From: Peromyscus leucopus
Lineage: Eukaryota > Chordata > Mammalia > Rodentia > Cricetidae
NCBI RefSeq assembly: GCF_004664715.2
Contig: NC_051084.1
Coordinates: 57,097,334 to 57,161,333 of the forward strand
Reading direction: 5' to 3'
Length of the DNA: 64,000 nucleotides
Every line of letters begins with the position of its first letter. Positions within the stretch are counted from its first letter, which is position 1. The position numbers and the translations under genes were made by a program. Under the pieces are notes generated by a model. The model saw nothing but the letters and a program-made list of their open reading frames with translations. It was not told the origin of the DNA and made no database searches. Below, piece by piece: positions 49,401 through 62,423 of this stretch.

Positions 49401-52383
49401 AATGCCAGGTCATATATGTGACTTAGGCTATATTACAGGTGTCATTGCATTACTATAGTTAGGCGTGCCTGAATTCCCAGTGCAGCAAGGTTACTAGATG
49501 CCTTCTTACCCTGCTTGCAGCTCTCTCTACTTACTGTCTGGTTACCTAGATGGTTTGAATTCTCTAAGTAGCCTTACTTAAGAATAAATGCTTCCATGTC
49601 TTGATGCTATAGTTATGTTTTCCTCGCTGAATATTGACCATCCTGTCCTACTGCCTATGGGTGAATAATCAATATACTATAATCAGCGTATGAGTGTCAC
49701 TCACTTCTTTATCTTTCATTTTTAAATGAAGCTTGGGAAAGCAGTACCAAGCATATGCCCTAAAGTCCCAATAATTGAATATCCCCTTCTTTTACTACAC
49801 TTCATCCCATCTGCATCATCTAAAAGGTTGACTTACTATGCTACCCCTTATTGGAGCCTTTGGTCCCAAACATATCCCAAGGAGACTGGTAGCATCATCT
49901 AAACATTGGTGACTGAAGCTATTAAGTACCTCTACAGGTCAAGCTGTCTTGCTTCATAGCAGAGGGAAAAAAATGTGAAACACAAGTCAGTGGATCCTAG
50001 AGCAACATCCTTCTGCTATTTTCAAAATGAGTCAGAGTTTCTGTGAGGATGCGACTAAAAGAAGAGCAAGGAAAAACAAAATGTGTCATTGAAGACTTGT
50101 TTTCATCTAAACAAGCACATAGTGGGAGAGTGATGTCAGTAGTCTGCTCTCAAAGCATTCCAGATCTGAGGGTTTGATGTGGTCCAGCAGGGGCATCAAG
50201 GCCTGAAATTGGAGGCCTGTGCCCACAACTATCAGGTCAGGTCATTGTGGAAGCTATAGACCCCCCCCCCTGGAGCTAGGTACCCCACACCCTCAGATGA
50301 GCTCAGCCATTCACCTGGGTTTTCATGTGCTTAATTGCTTTCCCTGAATCATATGGTTCATATGTATTCAGCCCTGACCCTTGCAATAGGATGATTTGAA
50401 TGGTCATCTCAGTCTGTCTGAGACCTTGATAGCTTCTCCTTGCCTAAAGCCAGTAGATATGCATCTTGGATAGATAATCTGGATAAAACTCTAATGTGCA
50501 TTATTTGGTCTGGTAAATTCTAAATTATTTTTTGCTCACTTGTCTTTTATAAAATACACATAGGTTGTTCAAGCCGCACTTGAGGGGTTGTCCACTTAGA
50601 AACAAATAATGTGAGAGCAGACTCAAATGGATTCATACAGTAATGTTGCTTGCAATCAATGCCTTTTCTACATAATTTCCCAAATAGGAGCCTAAGAAGT
50701 AGTGTCACACATCTCAGAGAATCAGCAGTCCATGCGTTAGTCTAGTCTATATTTGTGGTGTGTTCATAGGTGTGATGCATGTGCTCAACCATGAGTAGAC
50801 ATGTTTTGAAAACTGAATTCTATTGTACTGTATGTTGAGTCGCCTTTGGGTGTTTGCCTAGCTGAAGAACAGTCTGTGTGCCTTGGAATTCATCTCACCC
50901 ATGGAACAGCTTCCAAATGTGTTTTATTCTGTCACCTGTCACTCTTGCCTCTCGTCCCTCCTTACCCATCTCATTTAGTATTCTTCCTAGTATGCTTTCC
51001 TCCAGTGTTTAACCTTGACTTTACCTATTCAACTCTATTCTTGGTATTCATATTCTTTATCCCAAAGGGCTCCTGTTTTCAACTATGATTAATTCTTCAC
51101 ATTACTTTTGTCTTTGGAGATTTAGACTTAAGTCAAGCTGTCTCCCGGGCCTCTTCCCTCGGCTGCACTGTAGAATCTTAACACTCAAGCAGATCAAAAT
51201 GAAGCTCACTTTCTCCTTTCCAGTGCAGGTGTTTCTCATGTAGGACGCAGCCTATGGAGCTGCACTGCAATCCTCGGTATCCTGAGCCAGGAACCAAAGA
51301 TGGATGTTTGATCCTCTGCTTTCTCACCTGTGCAATTTGTCATCATGTGTGGTTCTCGGAATCAAGCTACCATCTTTCTCTGTCCTCGGCACTTGGAACT
51401 ATTTTATACTGTACTGCACTTTATATGCTACTCAGCATCCTAAATCTGACTTTTATTTTTAGCTAAACTTGCTGCATAACCATTGTGAGTTGATGGCTCC
51501 TCTTTCTCTAACCCTTGTCTATTTCACTCTCCATGAATAGTCTTGTCTACTCTATTGAAGGCCAGTTTAGAAATATTATGTCATTCATTCTGTTTCTAAA
51601 ATTTGTTTAGATAGTTTTTATTCAGGAAGCATGTGCTCTCTCTTTCTCTTCCCACTTATATTTAGTGGGGAGCAAATTATCTTTTTAAAGGCTGTCCCCT
51701 CATCATGATGGTCTCAAGTTAGATATCACATACAGATAAAGGTTTTGTTTCTGGCTAGTCAATAATCCACCCATCACACATATACTCTTTGTCTCTCTGT
51801 TTCTTCACACACAGTCTCTCACTCTCCCCTTCCTGTTTATCTCTCCCCAATCCTTTCTCTTTTTCCTCTGCCTTCCATGTCTCACTATAATCTACTATAT
51901 TTTAATCTCCCTTAGTCCATTTATGATGTTTCAGCAAAATAGGGAAGCAAAAAGAGGCCTCTTTTTCTTCTAGTACCTAGGAGCTAAGTCCAAGATGAGT
52001 CACGGGAAGTTCACTTGTCCTATGCAGATTGCTCTGTCTTCCAAGATGATACCTTATTATTACATCCTCCTGAAGGGAAGAATGTTGTGCCCTCACATGG
52101 CAGAGTTGGCAGGGTAAGGTAGCAAAGTTCTGCCTAACGCATCTTTTAAAAGTGTCTTAATACCTTTGAAACAGCAGGAATCATTCTCAATCACTACCCG
52201 AAGGGATCACCTCAAAGTGCCCTCCCATCAACAACATTTAAATCTTTTACTTTAATTGCACATTCAACCATTGTAATTAATATCTGATGTCATTTTTCTT
52301 GTTTGTTTATTTTTTTACTGGTGAGGATTGAAGTCGGGGCTTTGGAAATCCTAGGCAAGCACTTTACCACATTCTTACACACC

Positions 52384-52735
52384 TGTCTTAGTTATGTTCT
52401 CATTGATGGGATAGAATAACCTGACAAAAGCAAGGTTAGCAAGAACAGGTTTATTCTAGATTATAGTTCCAGAGGTATATGGGAGAGAAGACAGAGAAGC
52501 CATCAAGGAAGCCATGACAGCAGAGGCAGGAAACTCTCTAGCCAGATTGCATCTCCACTCAGGAAGCAGAACATGAACAGGAAGCCTTGTGACTTATGCC
52601 CAATGACCCACTTCATCAGTGAGATGCCACTTCTCATAAGTTTCCCAACCGTCCCAAACACCGCTGTCAACTGGAGATCAAGTTTTCAATTACATTAACC
52701 TATTCCAGGTCTTTCACATTCAAACCACAACTCCA
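52384..52735 (+). mobile_element. Degenerate ~350-bp rodent repeat
   Basis: 'gtcttagttatgttctcattg' through 'tttcacattcaaaccacaac' follows the same class layout as 21960-22318 and 39915-40275, in the same orientation. Confidence 0.45.
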
Positions 52736-55092
52736 ACCCTAAAGTCATCATGTTAAGTGTATTTATTTACTGACTGTCTTCATTTTCCGGAGTTGAGGAT
52801 GGATGAGTTCAGAGCCTCACATGACTTATTCACAGTAGAGGATATAGGGAAAAAGTCATTCTCTATATACTTCTTGAATAAGTAAATATACTTCCAATTG
52901 TTTTCTCTTTCCTTTCTCACCCTTTCATCCTTATATCCTTTCTTTCCTTTGGTTTTCCAAAAGCCACTACTTTAGGCGGTAAAGCATATTTACTGATATC
53001 TTTATCTTTATTCTTTGGCCCCCTACACTGTGATATCTGGGTAATGCTTTTATAATTTTCCATACCTATTCTTTTGCTGAGAAAATGAAACATGTTCTCC
53101 AAATGCATTCGGGAAGATAAGGAGTATTATGGGTAGAGATACGTGGCCAAGGTTCTCTGTGTTTAGTAATCTGTGTTGGAAGTTGCTTCATTTAATCTAA
53201 AGACTGTATTTGGACAGCCTTGTTACCAGAGATTTTAGAGACAGAACATGGGCCCTGACAACTCTAATAAGCAAAGCTTGAGTACTTGTCCATAATAGAT
53301 CAAGGCAGGTAATGCTATTTCTTCAATGTGGCTGTATCAGAAAGAGGCAAAAAGAGTTTGAGCAAACCTCTTAAGTGCCAAGTCCATCTCCAGTGCCCTC
53401 AAATGAGATCAGAGTTTAAATGAAGAACCAAAGATATCATATCTAAGCAGTCCTAGGCAAAATGTGGTCCTGTTCACCACTGACTCATCATTATCTGGGC
53501 TTCAGCCTCAACCTGTAAGGTGATCAACTGTTTGAGATTTCTTTTAGGAAAACAAGTTCTCCTCTGGTTGACATCCTTTCCTTTTCCAAGCATGAGATTC
53601 CTGGGGAAATTTCCATTTCTTTGTGGGGGCATTGTTTCAATAGTTTCATATTCAGATTGTGAGACACACTTTGGAATATGTTCATGTCTTCCAGGCCAGT
53701 TACAACATAGAGAACAGGAAGCAGGGCTATTACTTGTATTTGTCTACTGACACGACTGTATAATTTGTGGGCATGAATAAGTCTGATACACCTAGGTTAT
53801 AGACAGACTATGAGGGGAAAATGAGGACAGCAGGAATCTACATCACACATGGCTTTGTAGCTACCCAATCTCTAGGTTGACGATCAATCATTTATCCTAT
53901 AGTTTCAATACTTATAGTAGTAGATGGTCCCTTCTTCCTAGTCATTCAGCTTTTCCTGGCGTTATCCTCACACAATTGAACAGGGCTAACAAAATGTACC
54001 AAATCTTTACCTCTGTATTATGGAATCTTCTCCTTTAGGGATTATCATTGTCCCTTGAAGTCCAAACATTTTGCTCCTGCGTTAAGATGGAGGGGAACAT
54101 TTCCTGTGGCTTGGGGGTCATCAAATCATTAGCCTAACCTACATTTCCATTTCCATACAACTAGAACCTCTTTTATGAGTCATACAAGATGATGTATGGT
54201 CCATCAAAAATCTGCCAAACAGAAGCCAATCAGAGGGACAGCAAGATGATTGACTACTACCCAATAAATAAAACATTCTTTTCACTCTTCTTCCATTCTG
54301 GGACCTTGACTTCAATAGTCTCAGAGGTGTTTGTATTTCTCCATACATGATGCATTTATTTCTCTGTTTGTCTTCCTATCAAGAAGACATAGTCATACGA
54401 GTTTGACCTTTGTGCCCCACGGCCATTTGGAAGAACAGCACCTCTAACTGAACAGACATCTGGTAATCACTAGACTGTACCAAACCCCTCTTACCAGCTA
54501 TATTCTGAGAAAAGAGACATATCTATTGAAAAAAATATAGGTACTGATGTCAGTATTTAACTGGTTCTCTTTTCTGCCTTTTGCTGCAAGAGTTAGAGAT
54601 CTTCAAAGAGGGTTGAGGTGAACTTGAAAGTCTTTACCAATGATAGCTATGCATTTGCTATAATGTAGTAGCAAATACTATTCATGTAGCCAATCATAAA
54701 AAAAGATGATATGGAAGAAATGCAATCATAAAAGGTCCATATATTAAACACTTTACCAGTGTTAGGGATTACCTCCAAAATTTACTTATCTCTTCCAGGT
54801 GGCTTTTACATATTACAGAAATAAGGTAGGACAGGGACCATGTAGTTAAAAAAAATCAAAAGAGAAATTTTCGTATATATATCTGCTCCTTCAGTTTTCA
54901 TACAACTGAGACTCTGCCAAGGACTTTAAGTTTTTGAAATGAGTCCAAGGCATGGGATCAGTGAGTTAAAGCATGAATGTTATCAGAGCACACAGAAACC
55001 AAAATAGCAGGATCACCGCTATGCACGGTCTAGAGCAGGATCCAGGCTTGTCACCACTACATAGCAAAACACTGTTTCAAAAAGGCACACGG

Positions 55093-55096
<4 letters not shown>

Positions 55097-55144
<48 letters not shown>
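55097..55144. repeat. (CA)n microsatellite
   Basis: About 22 CA units after a CpG-containing 'cacgggcgcg' start. Confidence 0.96.
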
Positions 55145-55189
55145 TTTAAAAGAAAAAGCTACTGTGTGATGCATATCACATATTATATG

Positions 55190-55312
55190 TGTATACTATG
55201 AGTATATATACATATATGTATATATTATGAGTATATATACATATATGTATATATACTATGAGTATGTATATACTCATAGTATATATACATATATGTATAT
55301 ATTGTATTATAT
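55190..55312. repeat. AT-rich tandem and inverted repeat block
   Basis: A unit of about 38 bp (TATGAGTATATATACATATA…) is repeated in tandem, then inverted to form a perfect palindrome at 55233-55265 / 55270-55302. Confidence 0.95.
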
Positions 55313-57878
55313 AGGATATCTTTAGCATGCAAGAGCGTTTAATGAACACTGTCAAGTGGAAGTGTCTTCAGACTGCTCAGGAGTCATTCAAGTGTCCAAA
55401 AGTGTTACCAGTCTCCTCTTACAAACATTGTCTTGTTTGGTCTGTTCCATTCTGTCAGCCTGCTCATGTATGGCAAGTCAAAGTGAATTAAAACATATAA
55501 CCGAAGTTAGTATATATGTTTTTCAGAGCATTTGACACAAGCATGAACTGTTAGTTCAGAGGAAAGATGCTGAAATGTATTTGCAAACCCAAGACATTCT
55601 GGCTTGGTAACACTTTCCTCTAGTTTTGAATTTCACTAGGTATCGTCTATGAGCAACTGATAAGGATAAACTGATGCACGAAAAAGACTCATTTTGCCCA
55701 AAGACGCCTTCCACATCACTCCAGACAATAAATGAGGTTTAACTCATCTCGCTGTGTCCTCCATGGCCTGCATTAGTCAGAAAGCGGCTGTTGATTATTC
55801 TGAAATACGATCAGCAATGAGATCACAGGGGAACTTTAATCTGAGCTGCCTTCCTACTCTGATTCAATAAAGGCCCATTTATTGTCCCTGAAAAATAATA
55901 CAAAAAGTTTGCTACATTCTGTGCTTGCTTAGTTTAAGACTCGGGTTAATAATTTATGTTTTTATGTTCGTCCTTTGGTTGTTCAAAACAAAAAAAAAAA
56001 AGCACTGAATTCATTATTTTCATCAAGGAATTGCGTATGTGCAGTGGCCTTCATGTATAGCAAGAAGTCACTGACCCGCTCTAAGGAAAACTTGCTTTGT
56101 GAAGTGTTTTTCCAAAAATGGAGATGCATTTGCAAAAATTGCTTCCTTCTTTCTCTTGGTGTCTCTTGTTAGCAGCAGAATGCATTTTGTACAATGGCCG
56201 GAGGAGTTAAGATGCAGAGACCAAGGTCATGGACCTCAACATAGCCATCTTGCAGGCACAGGGACGAAACCTACAGCCTTTGCCTCATTAGCTCCCTATC
56301 CCCTACTGAGTTAACCAGCCATAGGCAATTGGAGAACTCTGAAGGTTAATTCTTTCTGCCCATAGGTAGAGTTACAGCTCAGTGGACTAAGCCCTTAAAA
56401 TGTTAACCCTCCAAGCAAGAAATTTTAAGTGGTAAAAATGGCAGGTAGAACAGAGAGGTTAAATGACTTGAAAATGAGTTTAAAGCAGACTTGCTACCCC
56501 CCTCCCCATCTCTGCCCCCAACAGTTGCATAAAATAGCCTAAAACTTTCAAAAAGGTTATAACTTAAAACATGTTTTGACCATGTGCTTGCCGGGAACTA
56601 TTAAAATAAATAGCACAAATAGGGCAATTAAATATAGATACTAACAGCTTCAAACCGCAGAAGAGGAAATGAAGCAGTCTTGTTTTTCATCTAAAAACAC
56701 CCAGGTGATTTTATTTGGAAGGAGAGCAAATGCTTGTTTTGAAAAGCTGCATATAGAGAAGACAAACAAAACTGACAAATTAATATTATTTCTGCCCACA
56801 GGGGAGTCCTGCCCTAAGCCAGTGAGTCAGTGTGCTGCAATGTGCCTGATTACGTACCTACAGACCAGTCAGATAGGCTACAACTAAGGACACAACCAAG
56901 CAGCAACCATCTGGGTAGCATGCCTCTACTGGACACTGTGGAGGTCTCAGATCACCACCCTTCAATGGGAAGCCTTATTTCTTCTCCAGACTACTTTATC
57001 TTGATGGCACAGCGTACTGTGAGAACACAGCCAAGTCTTTCTGGTGACATCTCACATAGGAAATTATCAGTGGCAGAACTGAGTTGAATGCAGTAGTCAG
57101 TGTGCTCAGGGTGAAAGAAAAATGAACTCAGAGTGAGCTCGTCTGCTTGCAAAGAGAAAACCAGACAGTCATTTGCATAATTATAGATGAAGATAAAACC
57201 AATAGGTCTTTGTCCATTAGCACCGAGGATTCTGGTAAGAATTTAGAACTTTAAAAAGAGCATGTTACGTGTTGACCCATTCAAAAAAACAATCAGGGAT
57301 AAAAACCAGTGATTCAAAAATTACTGAGACTTATTAAGCATTGTTACATGTGCTCTTTGCCAGAAATTTTGAATGTTTCTTTACTCTTTTCAATAGGTAG
57401 TTGAAAAGCAAAAATACAATAACTAGGAAGGGCAGAACAAGAATTTCAACTAGTCAGGCTGCCCATTGTCATGGTCACACTAAACTGTTATTAGAAACAA
57501 TGAAATAGCAGTCCTGGTGTTCAGTTCACAGGATATCTTGAGGTCGACCAGTACAAGCAACTTCTTTGAAGGAGAACACAGAAAACATTTGCAAGGAATA
57601 ATATAATGACATTACACAGTGTAATATAGGTGACAATGGGACAAATCATTGTGAACAGGTGGTGTTTTACCTATTCTGGTTACTTCTGGGATACAGATAT
57701 GAAACTGTGTAAAGACCTTAGAATTATGGTGCTAAAATATCCTCTTAGAGATCAAGAATGTGTCAGGATGTAAAGCAGTGTTGCAAATATTCATATGATG
57801 TAACCATTTCCAACAAGTGTTGTTGAAAAGTACATTCTCACATATAAATACTAAACTTTTATCTAATTTAATTTGCAG

Positions 57879-57947
57879 AACTTCTTTCAAATAGTTAGCA
57901 ACCTTCTAGATGAAGAAAACAAGGAGAAATGGGAAGATGCGCAGCAG
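57879..57947 (+). CDS. Adgrb3: Adgrb3 coding exon, 69 nt, GAIN region
   Basis: Twenty-three whole codons, starting NFFQIVSN and ending KWEDAQQ, continue the GAIN helical subdomain directly from the 195-nt exon. The acceptor is AG at 57877-57878 after a T-rich tract, and the donor GTAAGG begins at 57948 after CAG. The phase is 0-0, so this short exon could be skipped without a frameshift. The charged [12 protein letters not shown] stretch also occurs, slightly altered, in the B1 paralogue (family knowledge), which supports the family call independently. It was too short to appear as a stand-alone open frame and was found from the splice sites and translation. Confidence 0.93.
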
Positions 57948-59741
57948 GTAAGGCGGAGATGATTTTAGAATTTATGAGGAAGTCGGTGAGATACAGTCTT
58001 TAAAATACATGAAAAGTCAATAGTTTGATTCTCCAAGAGTATAAGAGGATTTTGGAAATCACTCAGGATGACAAAACAGTAATTTTACAGAAATCAAGTC
58101 ATCTTTTAAAATATCAGCCCATGGGAGGAATTTTGCGTGAATGTACCAAAAAAAGGAAAGGGGGGGTGCACATTTAGCTAATCTGCAACTTCAAGAAACT
58201 AATATATGGCAGTTTTGTTCTTTAGTAATAGACTTCTTTCTGGTTTTTAGACAATGGGAAAACAAGACAATCTAACAGCATATATCTCAGTAGAAGTGAT
58301 GTGCTATTTGCTAATGAGAAAATCAATTGCAAGGAATTCATGCTTCACAGAATCTGCTTCATGTATACAGATGTGAATTCTTATTTAGAAAAGAGTTGTG
58401 AACGTAAACTCTCTTTCATAATCATGTTTAGACCTTTCTTTCTGCCATACTTTATCAATTATCAAGCTTCGTTAGTGACTTAGGCTTTTGAAATTGCCTC
58501 GTTCTGCCATCCTCCCCTAACTTTAAGACTTTTTTCTAAAACAGAAAAAGTGCGTTCCAGATAAACAGGAGGGAAGTCTAGTGTTCAAATTTCCATGGGC
58601 ATTTAATGTAACTGAGCGTGAAACTTCTTTAAGTTTTCTACTTGAGTCTGTTTAAAAAAATCCCAAGATCAAGGCACTCTTAAAAAAAAAACAGAGTGAG
58701 CGTGTACAGAAGTTCAGGTTAAACCATCCACTCCCTTTCTCTTTTATAATCACAGTTGAGGCCTTCAGAAGTGAAGCATGCCCTTTATTCGAGTTATGAT
58801 AGGAAACCCACAAATAGCACAGCATGGCCAGCCTCATTATCAGGTACCAACTCTGTGCTTCTGCCCAATGCAGGGGGCGGGGGAAATCAACTTTTAGTTT
58901 AAAACCTTGGCCTATCTTTTTCTGCTCCTATGAATTATACACTTGTCCTTGGCCTTTGTCTAGAGGGCAGCTTTGTTCCCTAACTCTAAGGAAGTGGTGT
59001 CGTCAACCAGAATACAGCTGTTGTAGCAGAGCATATCTTTCTAGAAAGCTAGAGACTATTAATTATGGATATATTTAGAATGAATGTATGATATTCTATT
59101 TAAAACAAGGCTGCAATTCATCACATGGTGTTCTTAGGAGAGGTCAGAACTTGAGCAAATAATAAATGGTATCGGGCATTCTCATCCATGGAAAAATCAT
59201 GAATCCATGATCTGTTTAGTTGTGGTTTGAGATTGATTCTATTCTCATTTTTAAAATATATTTTTCAATTGGAATGATCCTTAATGATGCTTTAAAAATG
59301 ACTATTTGAAATTGTAAATGAGGCTATTTTGTAGCTTTTACTGAAAAAAGATGTTTATCATAATTACAAGCACATGGTAAGCATGTGTGGCACGAAAGGT
59401 GACTTATTAAAAAAAAAAGAGGGGTTAAAAATCTACCAAAATAATCCCTCTGATCTCTCTTTATCTTAGAGAAATAGACCTAAAAAAATTAACCCTAAAA
59501 ATAGATCTTTATGTGAATTAGAAAACTAAATGAGTAACTCTGATATCAGAATCTTGCAAATAGCCTGTACATTTCTGAAAAATGCAGCCAGCCAGAGCCC
59601 ACTGGTTATCTATCAACCCCAGTTAAAAAGATTCCAACGGTATTTAAATAAAGACCCCTTACTGAAAATCTAGCCTACTGAAGTGAAAAAATATTGTGCT
59701 TTATAACAATATACCACACCCATACATAAATACACACACAC

Positions 59742-59745
<4 letters not shown>

Positions 59746-59808
<63 letters not shown>
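59746..59808. repeat. (GA)31 microsatellite
   Basis: A pure purine GA tract, preceded by a short CA tract, in the 4.4-kb intron. The minus-strand Leu-Ser open frame is an artefact. Confidence 0.97.
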
Positions 59809-59812
<4 letters not shown>

Positions 59813-60814
59813 GACAGGTGTTGACAGTGGATTTGTCTTGTAATTTTTTTCTAAACTTCATATTAGAAAGTCCACTTTCATGTCCCTGGCTCAGGTGGGT
59901 GCAAATGACATCTACTCAACCAAATCCAGCCAATGTCTATTATGTAAACAGCATTGTTCATTACCTGCTACCAGTGGCTGTTCTGCAGCAAGGAGAGAAG
60001 TGACATGTTTCACTAGAGTCCCCGTGATCTGAAATGTATAAAGTACTTACCCTTAGGCCCTTATCAAAAATGCTTGCCAGCCCCTGTTCTATAATATTTG
60101 ATGGCTATTGGAAAATAATAATAATTAAAAACAAGACCCTCTGCCAACGTGAAAAGGCATTCAACAAAGATGGAAGACAATGATGAGGTTAGCGCTGAGC
60201 AAGCATGAGGTCAGAGGTCACACATGTTACAAGCAGCCACAGAGACTGGAGCTCCTGCACCCTTGGGAGAGCCATAAGGCACAGCACTACATATGTGTGT
60301 CCACGCTAAACAGTAGCTGGTCCTGCAGTAGGGACCTTCACAGGCTTTTTTGTCATACATGCATCATCATAAAATCCCTTGGTAACTGGGCCATCTATCT
60401 TCTTTTTAATTGGCTCTCTCCAAAGGAAAATAAGCCTCTTATATCCTTTCAAATGGAGACCGTTTTGAAGCTTGAAGCCCAAGTTTATGTGGCCATTGAT
60501 TTAGGTCCTATGCTCTCAAAAGACGCTGAGGGACAGAAACACCATCTTCCTTGATGTTTTCATTTCAAAGAGAGAAATTACTGGATCTTTAAGATGGTAG
60601 GAAGCTTTTTTTTCAGTTTAAAAAGACTCACAAATATTTCAAAGAGACTGAATGAGCCTTCCCATTACTAGATTTCTAAAGTAAATACTTTAAGAAAAAT
60701 GAAAGTAAAGGAGATGGAGATGTTGTTTCTAAGAGTGAAAAATTAAGACTCTTATTTCTAATTTGCATTCATCCCTATACCAAACAACATCCACAATCTT
60801 ACCCATGAAAATCA

Positions 60815-60960
60815 ACAGGGCACAGTAGAATTAGGAAGCTTTGGAGCCCAGAGGAACTTTATTCATGCTTGTCTATGGGGTGATGACTTTTCAGAATTCC
60901 CATTTAGTAACTGAGCATACAGGTAAGAAAAAAGATGGACCTCCTAAATATTTCTAGTGT
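60815..60960 (+). mobile_element. MIR-like SINE relic (or degenerate exon copy)
   Basis: 'agctttggagccca' and the following 'ggtgatgact…ctgagca…aggtaagaaaaaagatgg…cctcc' fit an eroded MIR SINE. The same stretch also resembles the exon at 62315-62423, including a GTAAGAA donor-like end at 60923, so the assignment is open. Confidence 0.35.
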
Positions 60961-61250
60961 TAAATATTTCAGTTTTCTGTGGAATATATGTATATGCAGA
61001 TGGATAGATGAATTTTGTACATATGTGGTATTTGATTTTTAGATGCAACAGCTATAGCCCCCTGCAAAAATACACATACAGACTTATAGCCTGCCCTGTT
61101 GATCCCTTTTCTTCCTAATCCATTCCCTCACAGCTCTTGCCTTATGCTATCCAGCCAATCAGATCTTTTCCTCTCCCACTCTGGCATTTATAAATAAAGT
61201 AACTGGAACACAAACCACTTAATTTTTCATGTTCAAAAGCTGAAGTGATT

Positions 61251-61400
61251 GCCGAGTGGTGGTGGCACATGCCTTTAATCCCAGCACTCGGGAGGCAGAG
61301 CCAGGAGGATCTTTGTGAGTTTGAGGCCAACCTGGGCTATAGAGCAAGATCCAGGACAGGCTCCAAAACTAAACAGAGAAACCCTGTCTCGTGGGGAAAA
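61251..61400 (+). mobile_element. B1 SINE
   Basis: Starts 'gccgagtggtggtggcac' and ends 'ccctgtctcgtggggaaaa'. An imperfect duplication flanks it (AAAAGCTGAAGTGATT at the left, AAAGCTGCACTGATG at the right). Confidence 0.93.
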
Positions 61401-62314
61401 AAAGCTGCACTGATGAAGATGTTTACACATGATAAAATGCATATGTGTTCTTAGATGTCTTTGCTGTTACATACGGTATTAGCTTTTGACAGGTTATGGT
61501 ATCTCTGAGAAACCAGATCCTTTTGTGTGTACCATAGTATTGGCTAATACACTCAAAGCATGGAAGTAAATTGACTTGCTCATAGATAGATGCATAGGTA
61601 ACTGGGTACATAGGTACAAAAGCAGATAGGTGACAGATGAGTGAATGGATCCTGCATGGTTACTAGTAGACTGACATAATGCTTTTAGCTACATTGCTAG
61701 CCTCCTTGAGATTCTGTTTTTGGCCTACAATAAGTATAATATTCTCCAATAAGTTTGTTTCTTTCATGTGTACATGTAAATTATTTATATTATATCTATG
61801 ATTATATTCCTGTAATTATTGCTAATTTGTTCATACAGTTACTAATTCAATTATTAGAAGTAAATATTTCTCATAAGTTATTGATCATACAGTGAATTTA
61901 CTGTTTTTAAATATCTTCATGATAGCAGTAATACTTGTATTTTTCTTCCCATGTTCTCCATATAGATATTAAGCTAAAATGCTGAGTCCAGTTTTAGTGT
62001 TTTATTATTTAAGCAAGGGAGTTTATTGAAAATAAAATTACATTATTTGTGTGTAAACAATCTACTAGACATTTTAAGGTTTTTTTTGAGCTTCTTGAGA
62101 GATTAATTAGTGTATCATGTCACTTCCAAAGCTCTTGCTGCATGACACCTGGTATCAGAATCAACTGTTAATTTAAAAGCTAACAGATGACTCCAGTTCA
62201 GACATTAGAGAACAGAACTCATTTGTGGTTTTCTATGTCAAATATCTTACTTTCTAGTTCTGTAGTCCATTATAAGGACTTTTTGTCAAGTCTAACTTGC
62301 ACTTATTTTTCTAG

Positions 62315-62423
62315 ATTTACCCAGGCTCAATAGAGTTAATGCAGGTGATTGAAGATTTTATACACATTGTTGGAATGGGGATGATGGACTTTCAAAATTC
62401 ATACCTAATGACTGGAAATGTAG
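62315..62423 (+). CDS. Adgrb3: Adgrb3 coding exon, 109 nt, GAIN region
   Basis: Thirty-six codons plus one base follow the 69-nt exon: it begins IYPGSIELM, contains [14 protein letters not shown] and ends LMTGNV, then the first base (G) of the next codon. It lies in the GAIN domain, well before the autoproteolysis site, which is outside this window. The acceptor is TAG at 62312-62314 after an uninterrupted T tract, and the donor GTAAGA begins at 62424 after TAG. The exon is phase 0 at its start and 1 at its end, so unlike the two preceding exons it cannot be skipped alone without a frameshift. The next exon lies beyond position 64000. Confidence 0.93.

Larger units (their letters stand above)
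32379..57878 (+). other. Adgrb3: Adgrb3 intron, 25.5 kb
   Basis: Bounded by donor GTAAGA at 32379 and acceptor TTTGCAG ending at 57878. The codons on either side (…GVQ and NFFQ…) are adjacent in the receptor family, so no constitutive exon is missing between them. It contains ERV B, LINE-1 and SINE insertions, and the AT palindrome. Stretches without a listed element (about 32400-33740, 33850-35720, 35950-37040, 40420-41630, 47180-48790, 49400-52380, 52740-55090, 55310-57878) show no gene. Confidence 0.9.
57948..62314 (+). other. Adgrb3: Adgrb3 intron, 4.4 kb
   Basis: Runs from donor GTAAGG at 57948 to acceptor TTTTTCTAG ending at 62314. It includes a (GA)n tract near 59746, a B1 at 61251, and the exon-like or MIR-like segment near 60815-60930. 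The rest is AT-rich with no recognisable gene. Confidence 0.9.

Noticed and set aside
60180..60554. 124-residue + strand open frame in the 4.4-kb intron
   Set aside because: No domain recognised and the flanking exons already join without a gap; could be chance. No support for an alternative exon was seen.
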